From: Arthrobacter sp. AQ5-05
Lineage (GTDB): Bacteria > Actinomycetota > Actinomycetes > Actinomycetales > Micrococcaceae
Direction: 5' to 3'
NCBI RefSeq assembly: GCF_003287975.1
Contig: NZ_QMKQ01000032.1
Span: 1 to 38,843, forward strand
DNA length: 38,843 nt
Made by a program: the position numbers and the translations under genes. Positions 15,419 through 23,953 of the stretch are shown here, piece by piece. Within the stretch, counting starts at the first letter, position 1, and every line of letters begins with the position of its first letter. The notes under the pieces were generated by a model that was not told the DNA's origin, did no database searches, and saw only the letters and a list, made by a program, of their open reading frames with translations.

Positions 15419-16402
15419 ATGCGCATCGTTGTCTCCGACCCCATCATCTCCAGGTTCGCGGACCTGCTGCAGGAAAACGCCCCGGGCAACGACTGGGAAT
15501 TCGTGGCCGGCCGACCCGCGAAAGAGCAGTCCGCCGCCATTGCCCGCGCCGAGGTGCTGGTGTGTGCAAGGCTAAGCGCCGCGGACGCGGCTGCCTGCCC
15601 CGCGGGACTGGTCCACATCACCGGCTCCGGTGCCGACCGGGTTGCCGTCGCGGACCTCCCGGAAGGAACACTGTTGCTGCGAACCGCACACCACGAGCGT
15701 TCGATCGCCGAACACATCCTGATGGTCGTGCTGGCGCACCAGCGCCGGCTGCTCGATGTGAGCGCGGAAATGAGATCGGGTACGTGGCGGTCGGTGGCGA
15801 CCGAGTTGGAGACGCCGCCGCATCGCACGCTGGATGAACTGACCATCGGGTTCGTGGGGCTCGGCGGAATCGGCTCCGAAGCGGTGCTCCTGTGTACTGG
15901 CTTGGGCATGAAGGCGGTTGCGGTGCGCCGCAACCCCGAGGCCGGATCGGCCCGGGACGCGGGCCTCAAATGGGTCAAACCCATGGAGGACCTGCCCGAG
16001 CTGCTGGCAGCAAGCGATGTGGTGGTGCTATGCCTGCCGCTCACCGATGAGACCCGGGGTCTGATGGGAGCCAGGCAATTGGCGCAAATGCGCGGCGACG
16101 CGATGCTGGTCAATGTCTCCCGTGGAGCCATCGTTGACGAGGATGCCCTGTACGCAGCGCTTCGGGACGGAAGCATCGGCGGTGCGGCCCTGGATGTCTG
16201 GTGGGATGCACCGGTCGGCACTGCGGCATCGGAATCGGTGTCGCGTTTCGCCGCCCTCCCGCAGGTCATCGCGACCCCGCACCATTCGGGGCATGCCACC
16301 CGGACTTTCGTGCGGCGGGCCATGGAAATCTCCGACAACATCAATGCCTTCGCAGCGGGTCGGGCACCAAACAACACGCTCGACCGCGCCCAGGTTCGCT
16401 GA
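15419..16402 (+). CDS. D-isomer-specific 2-hydroxyacid dehydrogenase (second copy)
   Basis: This 327-residue NAD(P)-dependent dehydrogenase has the cofactor motif VGLGGIG (146-152) with a basic RRN downstream, Arg235 in VNVSRGAIVDE and His288 in ATPHHSGHATR. The catalytic Glu block is altered: the usual DVF.xEP reads DVWWDAP, so the acid position is Asp or displaced. The start is uncertain: ATG at 15419, or GTG at 15410, which overlaps the preceding stop (GTGA). Neither has a strong ribosome binding site, and coupling with the dehydratase is likely. Its role may be reduction of the keto acid formed by that dehydratase. This is inferred from pairing only. Confidence 0.85.
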   Translation: MRIVVSDPIISRFADLLQENAPGNDWEFVAGRPAKEQSAAIARAEVLVCARLSAADAAACPAGLVHITGSGADRVAVADLPEGTLLLRTAHHERSIAEHILMVVLAHQRRLLDVSAEMRSGTWRSVATELETPPHRTLDELTIGFVGLGGIGSEAVLLCTGLGMKAVAVRRNPEAGSARDAGLKWVKPMEDLPELLAASDVVVLCLPLTDETRGLMGARQLAQMRGDAMLVNVSRGAIVDEDALYAALRDGSIGGAALDVWWDAPVGTAASESVSRFAALPQVIATPHHSGHATRTFVRRAMEISDNINAFAAGRAPNNTLDRAQVR

Positions 16403-16634
16403 CCCATCGAACCGCATTCGGCCGGCCAGGAAGACGCTTGGAATCCCGGGATCTGGGCCAGTTTCCGCGGAATCAGCTCTCAGGCTGAAGAGTGCAGGCC
16501 ACCGATGGCGCGCCTCCCCGGGGCATATGGCCTGTTGCGCCATGTCAATGCCTCCGGGAAGGTCGATATGGCTGACAATTGCCACTCGGTGGTTTACGCT
16601 CACCACGTAGCCAAACCATGCGAAGGGATTTTCC

Positions 16635-17087
16635 ATGGACCATGACCGTGAAACACCGCGTCCCGCACACCTGCCGCCACCAAGCGTCGCAAAGGCCACC
16701 GTCGATGCCTTGGGAAAACTGTCCGAGGCCCTCGAAGTCGTGGAGGAGGCCCGCGGCAACCTCTACCGTTTCCACCGCCTCACCGGCAGGGCCGATCTGG
16801 CCCTGGGCGAGGCCGTGGACCTGCTCAGGGAAGCCGGCCATGGGCAGATCGCCGAGACGCTGCGGAACGAACTGGTCGGACGCAACGTCCTGGAAGGCCG
16901 GTGGACCTTCCAGATCGTGGAGGAATACGACGACGGGTACTACGCCGAGTTCAAGTCCCTCGAGCAGGCGATCCGCGAACAGCTCGCCGACGGCCGCCGC
17001 CACCTCTTCGAGGCGCGGATGAAGGAAGAACGCCGCAGCCACGGGCGACGCCATCATGAGGCGGTCCCCCCGGAAGATCCGCTGTGA
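16635..17087 (+). CDS. Conserved hypothetical soluble protein
   Basis: This 150-residue protein has no recognised domain. It is rich in charged helices (ALGKLSEALEVVEEARGNLYRFHRLTGRADLALGEAVDLLREAG) and ends in a very basic/His-rich tail (EERRSHGRRHHEAVPPEDPL). The middle (VEEYDDGYYAEFKSLEQAIREQL) is acidic. No membrane segment or signal peptide is seen. Similar short proteins occur widely in Micrococcales. GAAGGG upstream of 16635 supports the start. It overlaps the following membrane-protein gene by four bases (GTGA), so it is the first gene of a three-gene operon. The 232 bases upstream show no gene. Confidence 0.7.
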   Translation: MDHDRETPRPAHLPPPSVAKATVDALGKLSEALEVVEEARGNLYRFHRLTGRADLALGEAVDLLREAGHGQIAETLRNELVGRNVLEGRWTFQIVEEYDDGYYAEFKSLEQAIREQLADGRRHLFEARMKEERRSHGRRHHEAVPPEDPL

Positions 17088-17689
17088 CCAGGGTGGCTGC
17101 GGGCACAGTTCCCACCAGGCCTCCGGCCCGCGCCTACGAGCCGGTCTTCGTTCCGCACCCCGGAGATGTCCTGCGGCTGCTGACTGCGCTGTCCATCCCC
17201 GCGGCATGGATCGTCTCCGGCCCGCTTTCGTCCCTGGTGATGGCGTTGGCTGCGGGAGGGACGTGGGTGCTGCGCTACTACGCGCGGAGCCGAAGCGAGG
17301 ACCTCGCGGGCCAGGCGGTGTTGTTCCTGGGCGGGGCCTTCAGTGTCTTGGGCACCTACCGGACGATCGCTTGGCTGGATGTGGTGGTCCATGTGTCAAT
17401 GCTGGCGGTCCTGACCACGATGCTTGGGAACATGCTCGTCCACCACGGCATGTTGCCCGCTGCCGGCACCCGGCGCCAAGACTGTGGACTCCTGCTGTCC
17501 GTTACCGCTTTGGGCGTCCTGTTCGCGGTGTTGTGGGAGATCGGAGAATGGGCCGGGCACAGTTTCATCACCCCGGAGGTCGGCGTCGGCTACGCGGACA
17601 CGATCGGGGACCTGGCCGCCGGGCTCCTCGGCTCGCTGCTGGCGGCCGTGTGGTTCCATCGCGCCGCCGGGCCCGGGTCGCGGCCATGA
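17084..17689 (+). CDS. Integral membrane protein of unknown function
   Basis: This 201-residue protein has five or six predicted membrane segments (LLTALSIPAAWIVSGPL; LVMALAAGGTWVL; VLFLGGAFSVLGTYRTIAWLDVVVHVSML; LLLSVTALGVLFAVLWEIGEWAG; DLAAGLLGSLLAAVWF). WLDVVVH, LWEIGEW and GYADTIGDLAAGLLG place acidic and His residues within membrane segments. The pattern resembles YjdF/DUF2238-type proteins, but the match is loose. The GTG at 17084 overlaps the previous stop, and its own stop overlaps the glycosyltransferase ATG. Position suggests a role in a lipid or envelope step with that enzyme. Confidence 0.75.
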   Translation: MTRVAAGTVPTRPPARAYEPVFVPHPGDVLRLLTALSIPAAWIVSGPLSSLVMALAAGGTWVLRYYARSRSEDLAGQAVLFLGGAFSVLGTYRTIAWLDVVVHVSMLAVLTTMLGNMLVHHGMLPAAGTRRQDCGLLLSVTALGVLFAVLWEIGEWAGHSFITPEVGVGYADTIGDLAAGLLGSLLAAVWFHRAAGPGSRP

Positions 17690-18426
17690 GCACGATCAGC
17701 ATCGTGGTCCCGGTGCTCAACGATGCCGAGCACCTCAAGGTGCTCCTTGGGCTGCTGGCCGGACAGTCCAGGATCCCGGATGAAGTCATCGTGGTGGACA
17801 ACGGGTCGAACGACGATTCGGTGCACCAGGCCCGGGCCGCCGGTGCACGGGTCATCCACCAACCGATGCCCGGGATCATGGCGGCCGCCGCTGCGGGCTA
17901 CGATGCGGCGATCGGCGATCTCATCCTCCGGTGCGACGCCGACACCCGGCCTCCGATGGACTGGGTGGCGCGGGTCGAGGGGCACTTCGGTAGCCACGAC
18001 GACCTCGATGCGCTCACCGGGCCCGGGCGCTTCTACGACATGCCCGCAGGCCTCGGTGCGCTGGCCTCGTGCTTCTATGCCTCGGCATACTTCCTGGGCA
18101 TCGGCTCGGCCCTCGCCCGGGTTCCGCTTTGGGGTTCAAACATGGCCTTCCGCCGGGAACTGTGGCCACAGGTACGTCACCAGCTGGACCTGCGGGTCAC
18201 GGATATCCATGACGATGTCCAGTTCACCTGCAAACTCGATCCCGGAGCCGTCATCCGGTTCGACCTGAAGTTGCGGGTGGGGGCCGCCGGACGGATCTTC
18301 GCCCGCAAGGACGGCTTCCGCAATTCCGTTGCAGTCGCCTTGCAGACCCTGAAGCTCAACGGGGCCGCGGCCGGTGTGCGCCGACGCTGGCAGCAGAGGT
18401 TGGGGTTGGCGCGCCCGGAGCACTGA
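17686..18426 (+). CDS. Glycosyltransferase family 2
   Basis: This 246-residue GT-A fold enzyme transfers a sugar from a nucleotide donor. The nucleotide-binding start ISIVVPVLNDAEHLKVLL and VIVVDNGSNDDS (38-45) are standard GT2, and the metal-binding DXD motif is DAD at 84-86 (LRCDADTRPP). WGSNMAFRRELW and a later DIHDDVQF supply the acceptor-side and ED-type acidic motifs. No C-terminal membrane helices are seen, so it is probably cytosolic or peripheral. ATG at 17686 overlaps the preceding stop (ATGA). The acceptor is unknown; coupling to the membrane protein suggests a lipid-linked one. Confidence 0.88.
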   Translation: MSTISIVVPVLNDAEHLKVLLGLLAGQSRIPDEVIVVDNGSNDDSVHQARAAGARVIHQPMPGIMAAAAAGYDAAIGDLILRCDADTRPPMDWVARVEGHFGSHDDLDALTGPGRFYDMPAGLGALASCFYASAYFLGIGSALARVPLWGSNMAFRRELWPQVRHQLDLRVTDIHDDVQFTCKLDPGAVIRFDLKLRVGAAGRIFARKDGFRNSVAVALQTLKLNGAAAGVRRRWQQRLGLARPEH

Positions 18427-19559
18427 GAGCCGCGCGATCGACTGCCGCGCTGCCCGGGCCTCGCCACCGTGGCTGGGATGTATGGCGACCGCTTGCCCCC
18501 GAAGCCTGCGGGCCGCTGCGTATCGGCCGTGGCGGAATGTCCCCGCCCTGGCCGAGGAGGACATTGTCCGTCTCGGCTTCGACGTCAACCAATCTCCCCA
18601 GAGAACGGTTTTTCACCAAGACGGCCAAAGCCGTCGATGGACCGCGGTCGGGCTCCCCCAATACGCCGCTCCTCCCCGGACCTGCTAAACAACGCCGTCG
18701 GCTGGGGCTCGCATGACTGGGGTGCCAATTCCTTTGCACCCAGGCCCTCGGATAGCATCGAGGGCTCCCGCGGGGCCGTCGGGACCGCTGTCAGGCCTTC
18801 TTGGATGCGCAACATGCCCACCCTCCTGAACGCACCCCCTTGAACCGCCCCGAGACCTGCATTTCCTGCCAGCCGGTGGTGTTCAGTAAGACGGACCGCC
18901 AACGGCGGCGGGAATGCCGGCTTCCCGGCCCACAACACGTACGAGTACGCCGCGTTCATCGAGCGCGTCCGGGACTTCACCCTCCAGGTGCACATCGACG
19001 ACCCCGGCCCAACCGGCAGACCGAGATGAAACGACTGTTCCCTATTCGTCGGCATCTGGTTGCGGCCGGCTACCGGCAACCCACGTCCATTCGGCATCCC
19101 AGCACGAGGGCATGGGAGCACGACAGGATTCTCGGCCACCGGTATCGGGCAATAAGCTCAATGGCACATTCCCGCCAGGCTCAGATCAAGAATCGTCGCT
19201 CGATGGGGGTCAGCTCGGGCAGAGACCACGGGCCAAGTGGCCTACGCCGCTGCCGGGACACTGGTGGCGTGTTCGAGCATTGCCTCGTCCCGGAGCCCGG
19301 GCACACAGGACCATGGACAAGCCGCCAACGCGACGCTGGGCGATTTCGGCGGTTCACGCTTCCCGTGGGGCGAGGAAAAAGTCTTCGCCCCTCTTCCATG
19401 GAAAACCCACTTCACACATTTTGCAGGGAAAAGTGAACGGTCTCGATTCCAGGACTCCGCAAGGACTCCGGCTGCGGTCCAGGTCGGGGAAGAGACCCCG
19501 ACGGACGAGGCGGCGGCGACGTCCCTTCCGGGCAAGCGCCACGGAAGGGAGGCAGACCG
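18427..19559. other. Coding-poor stretch of 1.1 kb
   Basis: No complete gene can be supported. Open frames on both strands lack ribosome binding sites and have mixed codon use. One short stretch (18895-19029, +) has near-perfect G/C third positions and looks like a gene fragment, annotated separately. The rest looks like decayed sequence. Confidence 0.5.
18895..19029 (+). pseudogene. Gene fragment, unknown family
   Basis: In the frame ending at the TGA at 19027-19029, the segment from about 18913 reads NAGFPAHNTYEYAAFIERV followed by RDFTLQVHIDDPG. Almost every codon ends in G or C, as in real genes of this genome, unlike the flanking sequence. There is no start codon, no ribosome binding site and no supporting frame upstream. 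I read it as the remnant of a larger gene. The family is not recognised. Confidence 0.4.
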
Positions 19560-20432
19560 CTACACGCTCGAATCCCGTTCGATGAGTCCGGTACGTGGAT
19601 TGAACTGGGGCTTCTGGAAAGAAAGCTCTCCCCCGTTGCGTCCCCCGAACGGCCGTCCATGGTCGGCGTACTCTTCACGGAAGAACACAAGCCTCCAGTC
19701 GCCCAGCTCCATCCTGGCACCGCTGCGCAAGGTATATTCACTCCCTGGCTTCAAGCCGGCACTCCCACCCACTGCGCCCACGGCAACCAGGACGTATTCG
19801 TCAAGTTCATTGTGGACGATTCTCGCGTGCACCGGCTCGAGGCCCGGAAGCTCAAGTCCAACACCCGGCGCACTTCCAATCTCCGTCACCTCATCGATGA
19901 CATTCAGGACCTTGGGCGCCTTGCCATCCCACGATTCGCTGTCCTTGACGAAAATGATCCTCGGCCTGCCCCCACCGCGCGCATAGTGGGTCGTTGTGGG
20001 TGGTCGGCGATAGCGCTTGCGGAAGGTCGGAAGAAGCGGAAAGAAAGTCCCAGGGATTCTCAGCGGTTCGATGGCGCCAGGGCCCCGTCCGCGTCCCATC
20101 AGCCCCTTGGACGCCTCGAGTTTACCCATTCTGACGGCCTTCGATTTGCTTCCAAGGAGGCCGGTCAGATTTGGCTTGACATTGCCGAGGCTGGCGATCG
20201 TTCCCTGCGGCCCGTCAATGACCATCGTTATGCCGGCATTCTTGAGCTTTACCGCAAAGTCGTTCAACGCGGTCGGGTCGATGGACCTTGGTGAGGGGAA
20301 AACCGACAGCGAGTCGGCCGTGATCGTTATGACCTTGCCGTCCGCCTTGACCGTTCCACTGATACCCGCGGGATCGGTGCCTTCGGTGCTTGGCATCTTC
20401 ACGGAGAATGCCAGATCGATGTCGAAACGCAT
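19560..20432 (-). CDS. Protein with C-terminal FHA-like domain
   Basis: This 290-residue protein has an N-terminal beta-rich part (RFDIDLAFSVKMPSTE, then DGKVITITADSLSVF) of unknown function, a basic Pro/Arg linker (about 115-160) and a C-terminal forkhead-associated-like domain (about 178-255). That domain shows VTEIGSAPGVGLELPGLEPVHARIVHN, then YTLRSGARMELGDWRLVFFRE. FHA domains bind phosphothreonine peptides; the His-Ala-Arg motif is present, while the usual early Arg of GR is replaced (EIGSAPG). The ATG at 20432 begins the recognisable fold and follows AGGG, 13 bases after the stop of the upstream small gene. The frame remains open to 20528 but overlaps that gene. Confidence 0.65.
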   Translation of the reverse strand: MRFDIDLAFSVKMPSTEGTDPAGISGTVKADGKVITITADSLSVFPSPRSIDPTALNDFAVKLKNAGITMVIDGPQGTIASLGNVKPNLTGLLGSKSKAVRMGKLEASKGLMGRGRGPGAIEPLRIPGTFFPLLPTFRKRYRRPPTTTHYARGGGRPRIIFVKDSESWDGKAPKVLNVIDEVTEIGSAPGVGLELPGLEPVHARIVHNELDEYVLVAVGAVGGSAGLKPGSEYTLRSGARMELGDWRLVFFREEYADHGRPFGGRNGGELSFQKPQFNPRTGLIERDSSV

Positions 20433-20445
20433 GGCCCGACCCTGT

Positions 20446-20712
20446 CTACTGGCGGTACGGGTCGGAACCCGCGGCTGCATCGTCACTGGTCGTGACACGC
20501 AACGTCCCGTCGAATTTCCAGGTCGCACGCGGTGCGTCTGGTCCGATATCTCGCGGCACCTCGATGGTCATGTCAATCAACGTGTAGTTGACCGCCGCGC
20601 CACGACCCGTTAGATATGACCACAGTTGTTGGCCCAGATCAGACCAGTCACCTATTTCCAGGTTTTCCTGGGTCGAACGCGTCTCGGAATCAAAGCTTTC
20701 CACTTTAACCAC
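20446..20712 (-). CDS. Small hypothetical protein paired with the FHA-like gene
   Basis: This 88-residue acidic protein (SFDSETRSTQENLEIGDW, then LGQQLWSYLTGRGAAVNYTL, then EVPRDIGPDAPRATWKFDGTL) has no recognised domain. Two GTG starts are possible: 20712, with GGAG only a few bases away, or 20703, where GGAG has better spacing. It ends 13 bases before the FHA-like protein start, so the two form an operon. The IDMTIEVP and WKFDGTLRV strands resemble the beta-rich N-terminus of its neighbour, which may mean the two proteins pack together; that is a guess. Confidence 0.6.
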   Translation of the reverse strand: MVKVESFDSETRSTQENLEIGDWSDLGQQLWSYLTGRGAAVNYTLIDMTIEVPRDIGPDAPRATWKFDGTLRVTTSDDAAAGSDPYRQ

Positions 20713-20755
20713 TCTCCATTAGCTCCGCAAACGATCGCAGGGACAAGAGAATTTA

Positions 20756-20770
20756 GCTAGCCTCTCTAGC
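20756..20770. repeat. Short dyad upstream of the FHA-like operon
   Basis: GCTAG-CCTCT-CTAGC is a 5-bp inverted repeat centred about 50 bases upstream of the 88-residue gene. It could be an operator but is short. Confidence 0.25.
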
Positions 20771-22010
20771 GATCTGTGACTCAGGCTACAGTCACCGCTG
20801 CCCCAGGTAAACACTCGGTGGCCACTCAATGTGGGAATTGGTTACAAGAGGCGCATGCCTTATGCGGGCCGCTCGCGAACCCGGCGACCGCAGGGCAAGA
20901 GACTTCGGCGTGCCGGCGTCATGGAACAGGGGGACCAGTTCCGACGGGCCGGGCCCGTCAGGGGCTTTGCGGGTGAATACGAGGTTATCAATTGCCACAG
21001 GGCGCGGTGCTCGGCTGTCTTTGCGCGGCGACGAGTGGACCCTGCTCGCGCCCGCCTGCCCCCAGAGGTCGAGGAGTGTGGGCTCCGCAACCCCGGCAAC
21101 GACCATCGGGCACGGTTCAGAGTTCCGAGCGGAAATCCCCGGCGCCGCCCAGGACCGACAACGCCGAGCTTCTTCATCGCTTCGGCGCACCGGGCCCCGC
21201 GAAGGTGCACCCCGCCACGGCGTTTCCGCGGCGAAACGCCTTTCGTGGGTCCCCTCGCTACCGACCGTTACCCCGTCCCTGATGCGACACCCGGCCTCCC
21301 TCGGCCCTGCCATTCCGCCAGGGCCGGGGCAATGCTGCACTCGCAAGACCCCGGTGCGGTGGCCGGCCACGTCCATTCTGCGGTAACGCGGACAGAGAAC
21401 GTGCATCAGCATGGGATCGGTCCTCGAGGCGCACATCCTTACGCCAGTCTCAACGCTGACGCCGAAGTGCGTGACGCACCTCTGGACGGAAACCATGATC
21501 GTTCAGCTGCTCCTTGTTCCAGCAACTCCGCGCCGATACCGTACCGACATCCAGTATCAACCGCTTCTCGCATGCCCTGTCGCTGCGCAGGCCAGGTGGT
21601 GAATCAACGTTTTCGGACAGGATGTCCTCGGTGGATGGACACCCCTGGCAGCCCGGGCGGCGCCTGCCACCGCAGGATATTGGACATGAGGTCGATAGCC
21701 AACGGGATAGTGGTCGATTCGGCACGCTGCTGCTTCACGGCAGAAGGCTGCTCTTCTCGCCTTCTCATCCCCATTTGGTTTCACCACTACCTTGAGCAGA
21801 ACGCCGAAAGCAGTCAACAGAACGCCCGGATCTGACGCGGATATGCTCCGGATCGATTTGCCCGTCGTGGGTCCCGTCCGCTGGCTCGTGCACTTGGGGG
21901 ACGAACACCGGCCGGTTTGTCGTCCGTCGGATCCGCGAACGAAACCTCCGTGGGGAACTCGTTTTGGGCCCCCTAGATGACATACGGCCGCGCCGGAGTA
22001 CCGTGATGAC
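20771..22010. other. Coding-poor stretch of 1.2 kb
   Basis: Long open frames exist on both strands (for example 20831-21835 on +), but they are rich in Arg, Pro, Ser and Cys, have no recognisable motif and lack ribosome binding sites. They are what chance gives in GC-rich DNA. I see no RNA gene or convincing transposase remnant. Confidence 0.5.
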
Positions 22011-22622
22011 ATGACCGCTCAGCAGCCCTACCAAATTGTGCGAACCTACGATGATTTTGAAGTACGCCGCTATCCTGCACATCTCCTTGCAGAGGTCACC
22101 GTCGAGGGAACCTTCGAGCAGGCCGGCAACCGCGCTTTTCGATACCTTTTCTCCTATATCGGCGGAGAAAACCAAGCAAGCCAGAAAGTGGCCATGACCG
22201 CTCCCGTGGTGCAAGACACCGCTGCGCAAAAGATCTCGATGACCGCCCCGGTCCTGCAGCAATCAGGTGCAGCTCAAGGGCATGGGGACGGGGACGGGGC
22301 CCCAAAGTTCCGGGTGGCCTTTGTCCTTCCGGAAGGTTTCACGATCGAGAACGCGCCTCGACCCAGCAATCCCAGGGTGCACCTGGCCACAGTCCCGGAG
22401 AGCCTTGCCGCGGTTATTCGGTTCAGCGGGCGCTGGAACGCTGGAAACTACCAGCGACACCTTCAAACACTGCGAATTGCCTTGAAAGAGTCCGGACTTG
22501 TGCCGATTGGGCCGCCGCGTTTTGCAAGATTTGATCCCCCGTTCAAGCCATGGTTTCTGCGCCACAATGAGATAGTGCTCGATCTGAAGGACCACGACGG
22601 CAACGCCAGCGGCACGGCATAG
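22011..22622 (+). CDS. SOUL-family heme-binding-like protein
   Basis: This 203-residue protein matches the SOUL/HBP family. It has the starting YQIVRTYDDFEVRRYPAHLLAEVTVEG, the AGNRAFRYLFSYIGGENQASQKVAMTAPV core, a second MTAPV (KISMTAPVLQ) and the C-terminal RFSGRWN, RFARFDPPFKPWFLRHNEIVLDL. SOUL proteins bind heme or tetrapyrroles in some eukaryotes; bacterial members are mostly uncharacterised. No signal peptide is seen. The ATG at 22011 has no strong ribosome binding site. It stands alone: a coding-poor region lies upstream and a minus-strand operon converges downstream. Confidence 0.9.
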   Translation: MTAQQPYQIVRTYDDFEVRRYPAHLLAEVTVEGTFEQAGNRAFRYLFSYIGGENQASQKVAMTAPVVQDTAAQKISMTAPVLQQSGAAQGHGDGDGAPKFRVAFVLPEGFTIENAPRPSNPRVHLATVPESLAAVIRFSGRWNAGNYQRHLQTLRIALKESGLVPIGPPRFARFDPPFKPWFLRHNEIVLDLKDHDGNASGTA

Positions 22623-22991
22623 ACCCCGCGGCTTCCAATTCTTCTCCAATCAAAAAGATACGTGGTCTCCGTTGTTATTGGTGCGAAGGCCGGATCACTT
22701 GGCCTGGCCATTGATCGCCGCCTGCCGCAGATGCTGGGACGGCACGGATTGTTGATCAACATCCGACCAATGCGTCTCTCGAGGGCGAACAGGATCGCAC
22801 CACTCGCTGCTTCATCCAACATGCCTTCGCCTTTCATCGGGTAGTCACCCCGCGGTGGACCGGCGCCGAAGGTGCACGGAGACCATGTTCGCCCATCGAC
22901 AGATCGGTCTGCCCAACGCGGAACCTTGCGGTCCGGGATCAGGGACGGTTTCCCATGTGAGGACCCGTCGGCCCACGGATGGAATTCGTAT
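22623..22991. other. Gap between convergent SOUL gene and the long operon
   Basis: No gene or clear terminator hairpin can be supported in these 369 bases. A minus-strand frame at 22463-22837 overlaps the SOUL gene and is probably a shadow. Confidence 0.5.
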
Positions 22992-23939
22992 CTATTTGGA
23001 GACTTTTCCCGTCAGGCTGGCAAGCTGCCGCAGGAAGGTCGGCCGGGCCAGAATCGACGCCGTCGCCATCACGGCCACCGATACGGCAAAGATCCCAAAG
23101 CCCACCCAGCCCGCGTCATCCCGGGAAGCGAACATGTGGTTCAGGTTCCGCAACGCTCCGGTGCTCAGCACCAACGCTACGTGCATGGTCGCAAAGGCAG
23201 TGAAGAAGAGCAGAACCGGGAAATGGGCCTTCCGCGCCGCTTCCATCGGATAGATCCGCTCCAGCGCCGGATGGCCTTTCGGCCATGCCGGGCTCATCCG
23301 CACCCCCGTGATTACCGCGAGCGGAGAGGCAATGAATACGATCGCGAAGTAGGCCAGCACCTGCAGCGCGTTGTAGTTGATCCACCCGTTCTCCAACGGC
23401 CAGTCCAGCGACGCATATTGCAGCGCGGGGCTGACCGCGTTGGGGAAGATGTCCCAACCGGTGGGAACGATGCGCATCCACCCGCCGGAGATGAACAGCA
23501 ACACCATGAAGACCGCGCCATTGAGCAGCCACAACACATCCAGGCTCAGGTGGAACCAGAGCTCCAGGCTGATCTTCACCGGCTCGGACTTGGTCTTGAA
23601 GATCCCGGTGCTCTTCCGGGTCCAATAGGCCTTGGGTCGAGCCGTGGCGCGGACCAGCCACCCCGACCGAATGATCAACACGAGAAAGAAGGCGTTGAGG
23701 AAGTGCTGCCACCCAAGCCACACGGACAATCCCACCGGGGCACCGGCAGGATGCTCGCTGTGCCCCGGGTAGCGCAGCACGAAGTCCTGCACGGGGCCCA
23801 GGGTACGGGCCCATTTGGCCAGGAACACGAAAAGTGCCATCACCAGCACGGCTAGGACCATCCACTTGGCCAACCGCACCCATTTGTTTGCGCCGCCCGG
23901 GGCGTTGGTCCCCGGCTTCGACCTGGCCAGCAACGACAT
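22992..23939 (-). CDS. Cytochrome b-like integral membrane protein
   Basis: This 315-residue protein has about six membrane segments and histidines placed as in di-heme cytochrome b561 / hydrogenase or formate dehydrogenase cytochrome b subunits: [38 protein letters not shown], and [25 protein letters not shown] with two His in one helix. These families pass electrons between a soluble donor and the quinone pool. It is the last gene of the long operon, 14 bases after etfA. It is therefore a candidate membrane partner taking electrons from EtfBA, which would replace or supplement ETF:quinone oxidoreductase. That role is inferred from position and family. Confidence 0.75.
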   Translation of the reverse strand: MSLLARSKPGTNAPGGANKWVRLAKWMVLAVLVMALFVFLAKWARTLGPVQDFVLRYPGHSEHPAGAPVGLSVWLGWQHFLNAFFLVLIIRSGWLVRATARPKAYWTRKSTGIFKTKSEPVKISLELWFHLSLDVLWLLNGAVFMVLLFISGGWMRIVPTGWDIFPNAVSPALQYASLDWPLENGWINYNALQVLAYFAIVFIASPLAVITGVRMSPAWPKGHPALERIYPMEAARKAHFPVLLFFTAFATMHVALVLSTGALRNLNHMFASRDDAGWVGFGIFAVSVAVMATASILARPTFLRQLASLTGKVSK

Positions 23940-23953
23940 CGTCCGGGCCTTTC

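Noticed and set aside
20831-21835. 334-codon open frame on +
   Set aside because: Arg/Pro/Cys-rich, no motif, no ribosome binding site, competing frames on both strands; typical of non-coding GC-rich DNA.
22662-22844. Short + frame between the SOUL gene and the cytochrome gene
   Set aside because: No ribosome binding site, no homology recognised, and a comparable frame exists on the other strand.
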